64,000 nucleotides of DNA from Actibacterium mucosum KCTC 23349 (GCF_000647975.1 NZ_JFKE01000009.1:34132-98131); one strand, 5' to 3'. Positions 1-8,734 are shown, numbered from the stretch's first letter. The notes: generated by a model not told the origin, from the sequence alone. Numbers and translations: made by a program.

Positions 1-231
1 GATGACGGGGCCACGCTGGTCGTGCATGCCGACTTGAAAACAGGGCCGATGCTGCGCCTGACCGGGCCGGGTGTCGACGGTACGCTGGATGTGCATATCG
101 GCGGTCTGCCTGACGGGTTCTGGCAACGTCGCGCACAGATCATGCGGTATCCTGCAGGCTTTGAACTGTTTCTTCTGGACGACGATCAGGTGATGGGCAT
201 TCCCCGCTCGACACAGGTAGAGGTGCTCTGA
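1..231 (+). CDS. phnH: PhnH, C-terminal part (C-P lyase core subunit), cut by window edge
   Basis: The frame is open from base 1 and ends at the TGA at 229-231, leaving about 76 C-terminal residues. The residues around GLPDGFW and the short tail before the stop fit the end of PhnH, the homodimeric subunit of the C-P lyase core (PhnGHIJ). The assignment rests mainly on position: the next gene is phnI, which starts on the last base of this stop codon. The first part of the gene, and presumably phnG, lie upstream of the window. Identity is likely but not provable from this fragment alone. Confidence 0.75.
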   Translation, partial: DDGATLVVHADLKTGPMLRLTGPGVDGTLDVHIGGLPDGFWQRRAQIMRYPAGFELFLLDDDQVMGIPRSTQVEVL

Positions 232-1301
232 TGGCTTACGTAGCGACACGCGGCGGCGAACGCGCAATCGAACAGGCGGAACGTCTTTTCCGCGAGGAAA
301 TCGGGCCGTTTGACCACTCTCGGGTCCACGAAATCAAGCAGTCGCTTCCCTATCTCATCGATCGGGTCATGGGCGAGGCATCGCTGTATGACGAAGATCT
401 TGCCGCGCTTGCATTGGCGCAAACCGGTGGCGAAATGTTCGAAGCCGTTCTTTTGCTGCGCGCCTGGCGCACAACGCAGCCGCGCCTGACGGTGGCCAAA
501 CCGGTAGAACAGAAAGACCTTTTCACGCATCGCCGCATCTCGGCAGCGTTCAAGGATATTCCCGGCGGTCAGGTGTTGGGGCCAACGCTGGACTATGCGC
601 ACCGCATCCTTGCAACGGACGTTCTTGGCGGATCGGCCTACGCCCCTGAGCCCGTTGAGGCGGCAGAGAAACCTGCGCCCGCAAACGTGCCATCGGTCAG
701 CGCGTGGCAGGCCGAGAATGACCTGGTCGACCTGCCGGACCCGGACCCGACCCAAGGCAACGAAATTCCAGATCTGACGCGCGAGCCGCTGTTGTTCCCC
801 GCCAAACGGGCGCATACGCTGCAAAGCCTTGCGCGGGCCGAAACCGGCGGTACGCTTGCGCTGGGGTATTCAGCCATGCGCGGCTATGGTTCGGCCCACC
901 CAACGGTCAACGAGGTACGTCTTTCCGAGGCCGAGATCGAAGTGACCCATCCCGATGGTCGAACATTCTCGGCCGGGCGCGTCAAGCTCAGCCAGGCCGA
1001 GGTTGTGGACAAGAAGGGCGAGAAGCTCAGCCTTGGGTTTGCCGCGACATTTGGGTGGAACGAGGTCAAATGCATCTCGGCCGCAACACTGGATCTGAAC
1101 AGCCCGGGTGCCGCCAAAGGGTCCGCGACCGAGGAAGAGTTCTTCCTGTACCACACCGAGGGTGTCGAAAGCTCGGGCTTTTGTATCCACTTCAAACTGC
1201 CGCACTATGTGACATTCCAGTCCTCGCTTGATGCCATGCGTGATGCAAAGGCCAAGAAAGCGGCGCAATCCTCGTCTTCTGCGACGGAGCCTGCCGAATG
1301 A
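231..1301 (+). CDS. phnI: PhnI, C-P lyase core subunit / nucleosidase
   Basis: 356 residues, the usual PhnI length. PhnI displaces adenine from ATP and attaches ribose triphosphate to methylphosphonate, and it forms the PhnGHIJ core in the cytoplasm. Family blocks are visible: an N-terminal RGGERAIEQAE, the KDIPGGQVLGPT block near residue 110, GYSAMRGYG, and the C-terminal HFKLPHYV with His320 and His325, a pair that faces the PhnJ active site in the E. coli complex. The ATG shares one base with the phnH stop, and the end overlaps phnJ by four bases (ATGA), so translation is coupled. Nothing in PhnI looks damaged, unlike its partner PhnJ. Confidence 0.93.
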   Translation: MAYVATRGGERAIEQAERLFREEIGPFDHSRVHEIKQSLPYLIDRVMGEASLYDEDLAALALAQTGGEMFEAVLLLRAWRTTQPRLTVAKPVEQKDLFTHRRISAAFKDIPGGQVLGPTLDYAHRILATDVLGGSAYAPEPVEAAEKPAPANVPSVSAWQAENDLVDLPDPDPTQGNEIPDLTREPLLFPAKRAHTLQSLARAETGGTLALGYSAMRGYGSAHPTVNEVRLSEAEIEVTHPDGRTFSAGRVKLSQAEVVDKKGEKLSLGFAATFGWNEVKCISAATLDLNSPGAAKGSATEEEFFLYHTEGVESSGFCIHFKLPHYVTFQSSLDAMRDAKAKKAAQSSSSATEPAE

Positions 1302-2212
1302 GCCTGACAACCCTGACCAAACCGTGGGAGGCCATGAGCTATGGCTTTCTGGACGGGTCCGCCAAACGGGAACTGCGTCGAAAGACGCTGAAATCGGTAG
1401 CCGTTCCCGGCTGCCAGATGCCCTATGCCAGTCGCGAAGTGCCGATGGCGCGCGGCTGGGGCACAGGCGGGCTGCAGGTTTCGCTGACGCTGGTGAACCC
1501 GAAAACCCGTGTAAAGGTCATTGACCAGGGCGCCGATGACAGCGTGAACGCGGCGTCGATCCGCCGGTTTATCGCGCGGGTCGCCGGCACGCCCACAACG
1601 ATGGACACGCTCGAGGCCGATCTGATCCAGTCGCGCCACCGTATTCCCGAAGAGATCCTGCGCGAAGACCAGATTTTGGTGCTGCAGGTGCCAAACCCCG
1701 AACCCCTGCGTCCGGTGCAGCCGAATATGTCGATCGCGCGCCAGATGCACGCGGACGCCGATTATGGCCGAATGTGGCTGCAGCTTTACGAACAGATTGT
1801 GCGGTCGGGCCGGGTGATGCAGGGGGCAAGCTATCCCAGCCTCGTGCACGGACGCCACGTGATGACCCCGTCGCCGATCCCGCGCTGGGACGTGCCAAAG
1901 CTGAACATGTCCAAGCACCTGACCATCCTTTCGGCGGGCCGCGAAAAGCGCATCTTCGCCGTGCCGCCCTATACGCGTGTCGAACCGTTGGTCTTCAGTG
2001 ACGTGCCCTACAAGGTCGAAGAGCACGGGCATCTGACCTGCTATCGCTCTGGCACAAAAGGCTTTTTCATGAACGAGATTCCGCAGGACGACGGCACCTC
2101 GACCTTCGAGGTTTCCGACAGTGAATGGGGTGTAAAGGCAATCCGGAAAGGCGCGGGCGAGCCCGTCACAACCGGCGAGACCTGGTACAAGAACGGGGAG
2201 ATGCCGGAATGA
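1298..2212 (+). CDS. phnJ: PhnJ homologue lacking the radical-SAM cysteines
   Basis: 304 residues, colinear with PhnJ, the enzyme that breaks the C-P bond of ribose methylphosphonate triphosphate. Conserved blocks include AVPGCQMPY (Gly38 matches the glycyl-radical Gly32 of E. coli), RGWGTGG, VIDQGADD, QSRHRIPE, PSPIP and GREKRI. E. coli PhnJ has Cys241, 244, 266 and 272 for the [4Fe-4S] cluster and thiyl radical. With a constant +6 offset and no gaps, these positions are Thr247, Arg250, Val272 and Gly278 here; one unaligned Cys248 remains. The other two plus-strand frames carry no cysteine ladder in this stretch, so a frameshift does not explain it. The gene sits ATGA-overlapped between phnI and phnK. 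It is either a non-catalytic or repurposed paralogue, or the true PhnJ is elsewhere. Family certain, function doubtful. Confidence 0.9.
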   Translation: MSLTTLTKPWEAMSYGFLDGSAKRELRRKTLKSVAVPGCQMPYASREVPMARGWGTGGLQVSLTLVNPKTRVKVIDQGADDSVNAASIRRFIARVAGTPTTMDTLEADLIQSRHRIPEEILREDQILVLQVPNPEPLRPVQPNMSIARQMHADADYGRMWLQLYEQIVRSGRVMQGASYPSLVHGRHVMTPSPIPRWDVPKLNMSKHLTILSAGREKRIFAVPPYTRVEPLVFSDVPYKVEEHGHLTCYRSGTKGFFMNEIPQDDGTSTFEVSDSEWGVKAIRKGAGEPVTTGETWYKNGEMPE

Positions 2213-3006
2213 CACTGACCTTGGACGCCCCCCGGATCGTTCAGACGCGTGCCTTGCTGCAGGTTTCGAATGTGTCGAAAACCTATGGCCCGGTTAAGGC
2301 GCTGCAGAATGTCTCGGCCCATGCCTATCCCGGCGAGGTGCTGGGCATTGTCGGCGAAAGTGGCTCGGGCAAGTCGACGCTTTTGCGGATGATGAATCTC
2401 GAGGAAACGCCGGATCAGGGCAGCTATACGCTGGACCTGCCGGATGTTCAGGGCAATCTCTTTGATCTCGACCGCTTTGCCCGCCGGATGCTGTGCGCCA
2501 CCCGCATCGGCATCGTTTACCAAAACCCGCATCTGGGGTTGCTGATGAAGCATTCGTCTTCGGGCAATGTTGCCGAGCGTCTGCTGGTCGCCGGCGAGCG
2601 CAGCTTTGCCGTGTTGCGGCAGAAAGCGACCGAGGCGCTGGACGCGTCCGAGTTCCCGCTTGAGCGGCTGGATGCCCCGCCCGCCGAACTTTCCGGCGGT
2701 ATGCAGCAGCGCGTGCAGCTGGCCAAGGCTATCGCGCTGGAACCTGCTCTGCTGTTGCTGGACGAACCGACAACCGGGCTGGACGTATCGGTGCAGGCGC
2801 TTGTGCTGGACACGTTGAAACGCCTGCAACAGGACCGCAAGATCACCATGGTGATCGTCAGCCACGATCTGGGCGTTATTCGCACATTGGCCGACCGCGT
2901 CATGGTCATGCGGCGTGGCGAAGTCGTTGAAACCGGACTGGCCGACCAGATTTTCCAGGATCCGCAACATGCTTATACGCAGCAACTGGTGCACGCAAAA
3001 CTATGA
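2209..3006 (+). CDS. phnK: PhnK, ABC-type ATPase of the C-P lyase complex
   Basis: 265 residues. Walker A GESGSGKST, signature LSGGMQQRVQLAKA and Walker B LLLLDEPTTGLD are intact. PhnK is an ABC ATPase with no membrane partner; it docks on the PhnGHIJ core and is needed for C-P lyase turnover. I chose the ATG at 2209 because it overlaps the phnJ stop by four bases. The frame is open further upstream to 2125, but that would place the start deep inside phnJ. The N-terminus carries about 14 residues before the ABC domain, slightly longer than in E. coli. Confidence 0.92.
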   Translation: MTLTLDAPRIVQTRALLQVSNVSKTYGPVKALQNVSAHAYPGEVLGIVGESGSGKSTLLRMMNLEETPDQGSYTLDLPDVQGNLFDLDRFARRMLCATRIGIVYQNPHLGLLMKHSSSGNVAERLLVAGERSFAVLRQKATEALDASEFPLERLDAPPAELSGGMQQRVQLAKAIALEPALLLLDEPTTGLDVSVQALVLDTLKRLQQDRKITMVIVSHDLGVIRTLADRVMVMRRGEVVETGLADQIFQDPQHAYTQQLVHAKL

Positions 3007-3722
3007 CCCGCGTTCTTGAAATCTCCGGCCTGACCAAAGGCTTCACCCTGCATCATCTGAACAATCAGATTGCAGCGTTCGATGACATTTCCTTCACCCT
3101 GGATGCGGGCGAGTTCGTGTTGCTGAAAGGGGCCAACGGCGCGGGCAAATCGACGCTTCTGCGCACGCTTTATCGCTCCTACGTGCCGCAGTCAGGTTCG
3201 ATCACGTTCCAGTCGTCGCATGGCGCCATTGATCTGGCGCGCGCGGCGGATGTCGATATCGCCCATTTGCGCCGGACCGAGATCGGGTTTGTCACCCAGT
3301 TCCTGCTGGCCCGGCCACGCGTCAGCGCCGAGGCCATCGTGGCTGAACCTCTGCGCCTTGCTGGCGTCCCGCAGGACGATGCGTTGGAACAGGCCCGGCA
3401 GGCGCTGGCAATTTTTGGCGTCAAACAGGACCTTTGGCGCGCCTATCCCACAACATTTTCGGGGGGCGAACAGCAAAAGGTCAACCTTGCCCGCGCGCTG
3501 ATCGTACCGCAGAAGCTGTTGCTTCTGGACGAACCCACGGCCTCGCTGGATGCCAATGCCCGTGCGGCGCTGGTCAACCGGCTGACAGAACTTAAGGCCG
3601 CCGGAACAGCCATGATCGGGGTGTTCCACCATCCCGGCGATGTTGAAAAACTGATCGATCGGGTCATCGACCTGACCCCTGACATGATCGCACAAGAGGA
3701 ACGCACCGATGTGGCTGTCTGA
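3003..3722 (+). CDS. phnL: PhnL, ABC-type ATPase of the C-P lyase system
   Basis: 239 residues with Walker A GANGAGKST, signature FSGGEQQKVNLARA, Walker B LLLLDEPTASLD and the switch histidine in VFHHPGD, which is the PhnL rather than the PhnK form. PhnL joins PhnK on the core complex. The start overlaps phnK by ATGA, and the 3' end overlaps phnM by 14 bases, so phnI to phnM form one translationally coupled unit. Confidence 0.92.
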   Translation: MTRVLEISGLTKGFTLHHLNNQIAAFDDISFTLDAGEFVLLKGANGAGKSTLLRTLYRSYVPQSGSITFQSSHGAIDLARAADVDIAHLRRTEIGFVTQFLLARPRVSAEAIVAEPLRLAGVPQDDALEQARQALAIFGVKQDLWRAYPTTFSGGEQQKVNLARALIVPQKLLLLDEPTASLDANARAALVNRLTELKAAGTAMIGVFHHPGDVEKLIDRVIDLTPDMIAQEERTDVAV

Positions 3723-4866
3723 TGTAACGATCGTTCTGCGCGACCGGGTGATCCCCTGCGGTGCGTTGCGCATTGAAAACGGGGTGATTGCCGACATCAC
3801 CGAAACGGCGGGTCAACCCGCGCATATGGTTATTCCCGGCTTTGTCGACATGCATGGCGACATGATCGAGCTGGAGCTTGAGCCCCGCCCCGGTGTCGAT
3901 TTCCCGATGGAGGTCGCGGTTGCGCATCTTGATGCGCGCCTTGCCGCTGCGGGTGTGACAACGGCCTATGCCGGTGTGTCGTTCTCGCGCAATGCCGTGG
4001 ACGGTGAACGGCGTTCGTTCGAGCATACCAGCAACATCATCCGCACACTCAAATCGCATCAAAACGGACTGCGCGTCGATCATCGCGTACACGCCCGGTT
4101 CGACATCACCTTTACCGAGGCCATCGACGCGTTGGAAGGTTTGCTGCAATCGGGCGCCGTTGATCTGGTTTCGGTCATGGATCACACGCCCGGGCAGGGT
4201 CAGTATCGCAACCTTGAGAAACTCGTTGCCTATCGCACACGCAAGGGCACGATGACCGAAAGCGAAGCGCGCTCACAGATCCAGGCCCGCATCGACAGCG
4301 CCATTCCCGCGGAGCAGATCTATGCCAATCTTCAGGTTGTGTCCGGCCTGTGCAAGGAACACGGGGTTGCCCTTGCCAGCCATGATGACGACACGGTCGA
4401 AAAGGCCGGTCTGATGGCCGATATCGGCGCCGTGATCAGCGAGTTTCCGGTCACGCTGGAAGCGGCCGAAGTTGCGGTGGAGCGTGGCCTGATGACCGCC
4501 ATGGGCGCGCCGAACGCGATGCGTGGGCAAAGCTATTCGGGCAATCTTTCGGCGCGTGATGCACACGGCCGCGGGCTGTTGCACATTTTGGCTGCCGACT
4601 ATCACCCCGCTGCAATCCTGCCTGCGATCCGCGCACTGTCCGCGGCTGACCCGGACGGCTTGCCCGGCGCGATGCGGCTTGCAACGGTGAACCCCGCCTC
4701 GGCGCTGGGCCTGTCGGATCGCGGCGAAATCGCCGTGGGCAAGCGTGCTGATCTTGCCGTTATTGATGGCAAAGACCGCGTTGTGACGACCTATCATGCG
4801 GGCGAGGCCATCTTTTCCAACGGCGCGTTTGCGGCGGATCCGGATCTGACGCTCAAGGCTGGCTGA
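3709..4866 (+). CDS. phnM: PhnM, ribose 1-methylphosphonate 5-triphosphate diphosphatase
   Basis: 385 residues, amidohydrolase fold. PhnM removes pyrophosphate from alpha-D-ribose 1-methylphosphonate 5-triphosphate before PhnJ acts. Visible family landmarks: PGFVDMHGD (metal-binding His and Asp), SVMDHTPGQGQ, ALASHDDD, SEFPVTLEAAE, MGAPNAMRG, LAADYHP and GKRADLAV. All match the classical PhnM pattern, in contrast to the second PhnM-like gene at 11989-13200. The ATG lies inside the end of phnL. The next gene, phnC, follows after 86 bases that hold a short inverted repeat. Confidence 0.92.
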   Translation: MWLSDVTIVLRDRVIPCGALRIENGVIADITETAGQPAHMVIPGFVDMHGDMIELELEPRPGVDFPMEVAVAHLDARLAAAGVTTAYAGVSFSRNAVDGERRSFEHTSNIIRTLKSHQNGLRVDHRVHARFDITFTEAIDALEGLLQSGAVDLVSVMDHTPGQGQYRNLEKLVAYRTRKGTMTESEARSQIQARIDSAIPAEQIYANLQVVSGLCKEHGVALASHDDDTVEKAGLMADIGAVISEFPVTLEAAEVAVERGLMTAMGAPNAMRGQSYSGNLSARDAHGRGLLHILAADYHPAAILPAIRALSAADPDGLPGAMRLATVNPASALGLSDRGEIAVGKRADLAVIDGKDRVVTTYHAGEAIFSNGAFAADPDLTLKAG

Positions 4867-4931
4867 ACCGTTAAGTAACTTTCACATTGCCGTTGTTTCG
4901 GCGTTACGCCGATCACGGAAAGTCAGGGCAT

Positions 4932-4949
4932 AATTCATTCGGATGAATC
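4932..4949. promoter_or_regulatory. 18-nt motif shared by both phosphonate-type importers
   Basis: AATTCATTCGGATGAATC lies three bases before the phnC ATG and contains the inverted repeat ATTCAT-TCGG-ATGAAT. A copy matching at 17 of 18 bases is at 16338-16355, upstream of the second phosphonate-type operon. The position overlaps the phnC ribosome-binding region, so it could act as an operator or as an RNA hairpin masking the start. The regulator is unknown; PhnF or another GntR protein is one possibility. Confidence 0.5.
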
Positions 4950-4952
4950 ATC

Positions 4953-5753
4953 ATGCCCGCAGAACTAAAACTAGAAAATGTTTCCCGTCACTTTGACGAG
5001 ACCAAGGCCGTCGATAATGTTTCGCTTTCCATCGCTCCCGGCCAGTTCGTTGGCGTGATTGGGCGCTCGGGCGCGGGCAAATCGACGATGCTGCGCCTCG
5101 TGAACCGCCTGATTGACCCGACATCGGGGTCGATCTCGTTTGACGGGGTTGAGATCACGAAACTGAAAGGCAAGGAACTGCGCAACTGGCGCAGGGACTG
5201 CGCCATGATCTTTCAGCAGTTCAATCTTGTTGAACGGCTGGACGTGCTGACCAATGTCCTGATCGGGCGTTTGGCCGAACACGGGTTTGCAAGCTCGATG
5301 GCCATGCACTTTACCGACGAAGAGCGCACGATGGCGCTGCAGGCCCTTGACCGGCTTGATCTGGTCCCGCAGGCGCTGCAACGTGCAGGCACCCTTTCCG
5401 GCGGTCAGCAGCAGCGTGTTGCAATCGCCAAGGCACTGGTTCAACAGCCAAAAATCATGTTGGCGGACGAGCCGATTGCCTCGCTTGATCCGGCCAATGC
5501 GACCAAGGTGATGGATGGCCTGCGCCAGATCAATCGCCAGGATAAGATCACCGTTCTTGTGAACCTGCACACGCTCGATACCGCGCGCGCCTATTGCGAT
5601 CGTATCGTCGCCATGCGGGCAGGGCGTGTGATGTTCGATGGCACGGCCCTTCAGCTGACCGATGACGTCGTGCGCGACATCTACGGTCTGGAAGGACTGG
5701 CCGAATTCAACGAAGCCGTCACCTCGACCCAGGGTTTGAAGGTGCCAGCCTGA
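4953..5753 (+). CDS. phnC: PhnC, phosphonate ABC importer ATPase
   Basis: 266 residues. Walker [11 protein letters not shown]-loop IFQQFNL, signature [15 protein letters not shown], Walker [14 protein letters not shown] and switch histidine in NLHTLD (the PhnC form) are present. It powers uptake of phosphonates through the PhnE permeases with PhnD as receptor. The ATG at 4953 is preceded by a weak GGA, and the shared 18-nt motif covers this region. A hairpin with a T tract follows directly, before phnD. Confidence 0.94.
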   Translation: MPAELKLENVSRHFDETKAVDNVSLSIAPGQFVGVIGRSGAGKSTMLRLVNRLIDPTSGSISFDGVEITKLKGKELRNWRRDCAMIFQQFNLVERLDVLTNVLIGRLAEHGFASSMAMHFTDEERTMALQALDRLDLVPQALQRAGTLSGGQQQRVAIAKALVQQPKIMLADEPIASLDPANATKVMDGLRQINRQDKITVLVNLHTLDTARAYCDRIVAMRAGRVMFDGTALQLTDDVVRDIYGLEGLAEFNEAVTSTQGLKVPA

Positions 5754-5764
5754 TCAATTTCAAC

Positions 5765-5790
5765 AGAGGCCTCCGGGCCTCTTTTCTTTT
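5765..5790 (+). terminator. Intrinsic terminator-like hairpin between phnC and phnD
   Basis: AGAGGCC (5765-5771), four-base loop, GGCCTCT (5776-5782), followed by a T-rich tail. It has the form of a rho-independent terminator inside an operon and probably works as a partial terminator or as a 3' end stabiliser between the ATPase and binding-protein genes. Confidence 0.65.
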
Positions 5791-5820
5791 GTGCAAACGC
5801 TACTCAGGGGAGATCCAAAA

Positions 5821-6732
5821 ATGCGTTTCATTACAGCAGCAGTCGCCGCACTGCTGGCCACGTCAGCAGTAGCTGAAGACGCGGCCTGGAAAGAAGACTA
5901 TCAGGTCATCAAGTTCGGCATCCTGTCGGGCGAAAACGAAAAAGACCGCATCGCGCGGTACACCCCGTTTGAAGCCTATCTGGAGCGTGAGCTGGGCGTT
6001 GAAGTCGAAATCTTCACCGCAGGCAGCTATGACGGTGTGATCCAGGCAATTGCTGCCGATCAGATCGAATTCGCCTTCTTCGGTTCGTCGTCCTACGCCG
6101 CTGCCTACACCGGCACCGACGGCAAAGTAGAGCCGCTGGTGTCGCGCATCCGTCAGGACGGCTCGACCGGTTACTACTCGGTTCTGGTGACCCGTTGCGA
6201 AGACAACTACAGCGCCATCACTGACCTTGAAGGCAAAGTTGTGGCCTTTGCTGACCCGGATTCGACCTCGGGCTATGCTGTGCCTTACTTCAACATCGCC
6301 AAAGAGGTTGACCCCAAGACCTTCTTCTCGGCCATCCCGTTCTCGGGTTCGCACGAAGCAGGTGTCGCTGGGGTTTCGCAGGGCACGTTTGACGCCGCTG
6401 CAACCTGGCAGAATAACGCCGTTGATGGCCGCTGGCAGCGTATGATCGAAAAAGGCATGATCGCCGAAGGCGAAATCTGCCCGATCTGGGAATCGCCTGA
6501 AATCACCTCGGGCCCGTTCACTGCGCGCAAAAACCTGCCGCAGGAACTGAAAGACACAATGCAGGACCTGGTGATGAATATCCCCGAAGCTGACCCGGAA
6601 GCCTTCAAGGCAATGACCGGCGAAGTCGAAGGCTCGCCGAACCCGCAGGTTGGCTGGATCGAAGTTGACCACGAGCGTTACCAGTGGATCGTGGACATGC
6701 GCGACTGGCTGAAAAAGCAGCGCCGTTCGTAA
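5821..6732 (+). CDS. phnD: PhnD, phosphonate-binding periplasmic protein
   Basis: 303 residues. The ATG at 5821 follows GGGGAGATCC and opens a clear Sec signal peptide ending ATSAVAEDA. The frame is open to 5791, but an earlier start would spoil the signal peptide. The mature protein has the PhnD/phosphate-phosphonate type II binding fold: FGILSGENEKDRIARYTPFEAYLE, split as usual into two lobes, with the FGSSSYA and DPDSTSGYAVP ligand-loop regions. It captures phosphonates for PhnCE. It is framed by two terminator-like hairpins, an arrangement commonly seen around highly expressed binding-protein genes. Confidence 0.93.
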   Translation: MRFITAAVAALLATSAVAEDAAWKEDYQVIKFGILSGENEKDRIARYTPFEAYLERELGVEVEIFTAGSYDGVIQAIAADQIEFAFFGSSSYAAAYTGTDGKVEPLVSRIRQDGSTGYYSVLVTRCEDNYSAITDLEGKVVAFADPDSTSGYAVPYFNIAKEVDPKTFFSAIPFSGSHEAGVAGVSQGTFDAAATWQNNAVDGRWQRMIEKGMIAEGEICPIWESPEITSGPFTARKNLPQELKDTMQDLVMNIPEADPEAFKAMTGEVEGSPNPQVGWIEVDHERYQWIVDMRDWLKKQRRS

Positions 6733-6748
6733 TCTGACAGTGTTTGAT

Positions 6749-6781
6749 GGCGCGGAAGGTTCTCCTTCCGCGCCGTTTTTT
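6749..6781 (+). terminator. Strong terminator-like hairpin after phnD
   Basis: A perfect 11-bp stem (6749-6759 with 6764-6774), loop TTCT, then G and six T. It is the strongest intrinsic terminator in the phn region although phnE lies downstream in the same direction. It probably lets the binding protein be made in excess over the permeases. Confidence 0.8.
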
Positions 6782-6827
6782 CGACTGCTGCGCGCCTGTG
6801 CGCGCTTCATCGCATCAGGATTCTTCG

Positions 6828-7760
6828 ATGACCGCCATTCCCGATACTCCGCCGCTGCGCCCGATCGATCAGTTCGAGCTTGACTACGCCGCGCTGCGCC
6901 GCCGTTCCAGGATCACCTGGCTGGTTGCGGCGATCATCTTTTTCGCTTTCTTCACGTTCTCTGCGTGGTTGGGTGACTTTTTCAAGGTTACGCAAGTCAC
7001 CTTGCCGGATGGATCGCGCGATTGGCGCTGGATCATCCCGGCTGGCATTCCGCGCCTTGGTGAGTTCATCGTAAAAACCATTCCCTCGCTCAGCTGGGAC
7101 ACGTTGGGTGCGGATCTGGGCGAGTGGTTCTGGCGTTGGAAGGTTTGGATGAACCTGCTGATTGAAACCATTCTGATTGCCTTCATGGCGACCGTATTTG
7201 GTGTGATCGGCGGTTTTGTTCTGTCGTTCCCCGCCGCGCGGAACCTTGCCCCGAACAAATGGTCCTTGTGGATCAGCCGCCGCTATCTTGAGATTGCGCG
7301 GACCGTGCCGGAACTGGTCTGGGCACTGATCTTCGTCTTTTGCTTCTCGGTTGGCCCCATGGCCGGTGTTCTGGCCATCGGCCTGCATGCCACCGGCGCG
7401 TTGGGCAAGCTTTACTCGGAAGTGAACGAAAACATCGATATGCGGCCGCTGGAAGGCGTGAAAGCCTCGGGCGGGACGTGGTTTGACCAGATCCGCTATG
7501 GCGCGGTGCCGCAGGTTCTGCCAAACATCATCAGCTATACCCTGCTGCGGTTCGAGATCAACGTGCGCTCGTCGTCGATCATTGGCTATGTCGGCGCAGG
7601 CGGTCTGGGACAGGAGTTCCGCGAGGCGCTGTCTTTGCAGGAATACACCGACCTCTCAGCGCTCTTCATCATCATCTTTGTCACAGTGATCGTGATCGAC
7701 TTTGGCTCTGAAAAGCTGCGTCACCGGATCATCGGGATCGAGAAAGGCCCAGCGACATGA
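6828..7760 (+). CDS. phnE: PhnE, phosphonate importer permease subunit 1
   Basis: 310 residues from the ATG at 6828 (AGGA eight bases before); the frame is open to 6744 but that would start inside the terminator hairpin. Hydrophobic segments near residues 30-50, 115-145, 170-205 and the C-terminus form the permease. The coupling loop GGTWFDQIRYGAVPQVLPN is the EAA-type contact with the PhnC ATPase. A long N-terminal cytoplasmic stretch and a periplasmic insert are typical of alphaproteobacterial PhnE. It overlaps the second permease by ATGA. Confidence 0.92.
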   Translation: MTAIPDTPPLRPIDQFELDYAALRRRSRITWLVAAIIFFAFFTFSAWLGDFFKVTQVTLPDGSRDWRWIIPAGIPRLGEFIVKTIPSLSWDTLGADLGEWFWRWKVWMNLLIETILIAFMATVFGVIGGFVLSFPAARNLAPNKWSLWISRRYLEIARTVPELVWALIFVFCFSVGPMAGVLAIGLHATGALGKLYSEVNENIDMRPLEGVKASGGTWFDQIRYGAVPQVLPNIISYTLLRFEINVRSSSIIGYVGAGGLGQEFREALSLQEYTDLSALFIIIFVTVIVIDFGSEKLRHRIIGIEKGPAT

Positions 7761-8614
7761 CACCTACCCCTGAACAAATTCAGGCCGCTATGGCCGCCCA
7801 TCCCCGCGCGTTTCGCGACACAAACGCCGTGCGCGCCCGCAAGATCGCGCTGTGGGTCGGGTTCTTTGGCCTCTTCGCGTGGTGCCTTTACGATTTCAAC
7901 TTCGCACCTGAACGCATCTGGATCGGTCTGGGCCGTCTTGGGCGGGTTATGTCCTTCATGTTCCCGCCGCATCTGTGGGAAACCTGGACGGAATGGCTGG
8001 AGATCTTCACCGCGCTGGGCGAAACCATTGCCATGGCTTTCATGGGCACGCTGTTGGGCGCCGTTGTCGCCTTTCCGCTGTCGTTCCTTGGGGCCAAGAA
8101 CATCAACCGCATCTTCTGGCTGCGTCAGGGCACGCGTCGCGTCTATGACGTGATCCGCGCGTTCGAAACCCTGATCCTGGCGCTGATCTTCATCCGCGCC
8201 TTTGGTCTGGGGCCGCTGGCCGGCATTCTGGCCATCGCGGTCAGCGAGATCGGGACATTCTCGAAACTGTTCTCGGAAGCGCTGGAAAACACGTCGAAAA
8301 AGCCGGTTGAGGGCGTGGTTGCCTCGGGCGGGTCGCGCTTGCAGTCGATCCGCTATGCGATCATGCCGCAGGTTCTGCCGGTGCATCTTTCGGTGTTGCT
8401 GTACAACTTCGAATCCAACGTCCGGTCCGGCACGATCCTTGGCATCGTGGGCGCGGGTGGCATTGGCTTTATCCTCAGCGACCGGATCAGCAGCTACTTC
8501 TGGGATCAGGCATGGACGATCATCTTCCTGATCATCGGCATGGTCTACCTGATCGACTATCTGTCGGCGCAGATCAGAACGCGCGTGATCGGTAAATGGG
8601 AAGGTGCGCGGTAA
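7757..8614 (+). CDS. phnE: PhnE2, phosphonate importer permease subunit 2
   Basis: 285 residues, a paralogue of the preceding permease. It has the same architecture and a coupling loop GGSRLQSIRYAIMPQVLP, followed by NVRSGTILGIVGAGGIGF, a block shared with PhnE1. Two PhnE proteins probably form a heterodimeric channel, common in rhizobia and roseobacters. The start overlaps PhnE1 by four bases. A 120-nt gap with a long inverted repeat follows. Confidence 0.92.
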   Translation: MTPTPEQIQAAMAAHPRAFRDTNAVRARKIALWVGFFGLFAWCLYDFNFAPERIWIGLGRLGRVMSFMFPPHLWETWTEWLEIFTALGETIAMAFMGTLLGAVVAFPLSFLGAKNINRIFWLRQGTRRVYDVIRAFETLILALIFIRAFGLGPLAGILAIAVSEIGTFSKLFSEALENTSKKPVEGVVASGGSRLQSIRYAIMPQVLPVHLSVLLYNFESNVRSGTILGIVGAGGIGFILSDRISSYFWDQAWTIIFLIIGMVYLIDYLSAQIRTRVIGKWEGAR

Positions 8615-8681
8615 ACGCACGCAATTCGAGAAAGGCTTGGCGGCAGGGTCAACGGGCTATGCCGCCGGCCACGCAAAACCC

Positions 8682-8717
8682 GATGTCGTGCCGTGCCTTT
8701 GTGCCCGGCACGACATC
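8682..8717. repeat. Perfect 12-bp inverted repeat between phnE2 and the phosphatase gene
   Basis: GATGTCGTGCCG (8682-8693) pairs exactly with CGGCACGACATC (8706-8717) across a 12-base spacer. No T tract follows, so it is not a classical terminator. It lies 17 bases before the next ATG and could stabilise mRNA, attenuate translation or serve as an operator. Confidence 0.6.
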
Positions 8718-8734
8718 ACAAATGGAAGGTGACC

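Noticed and set aside
2031..2130. Frameshift as the reason for the missing PhnJ cysteines
   Set aside because: The alignment to E. coli PhnJ stays in register through the stop, the other two plus-strand frames of this stretch encode no cysteine ladder, and the stop overlaps phnK correctly.
4867..4931. Pho box before phnC (CTTTCAC-ATTG-CCGTTGT)
   Set aside because: Only about 9 of 14 positions fit the CTGTCAT direct repeat; too weak to claim.
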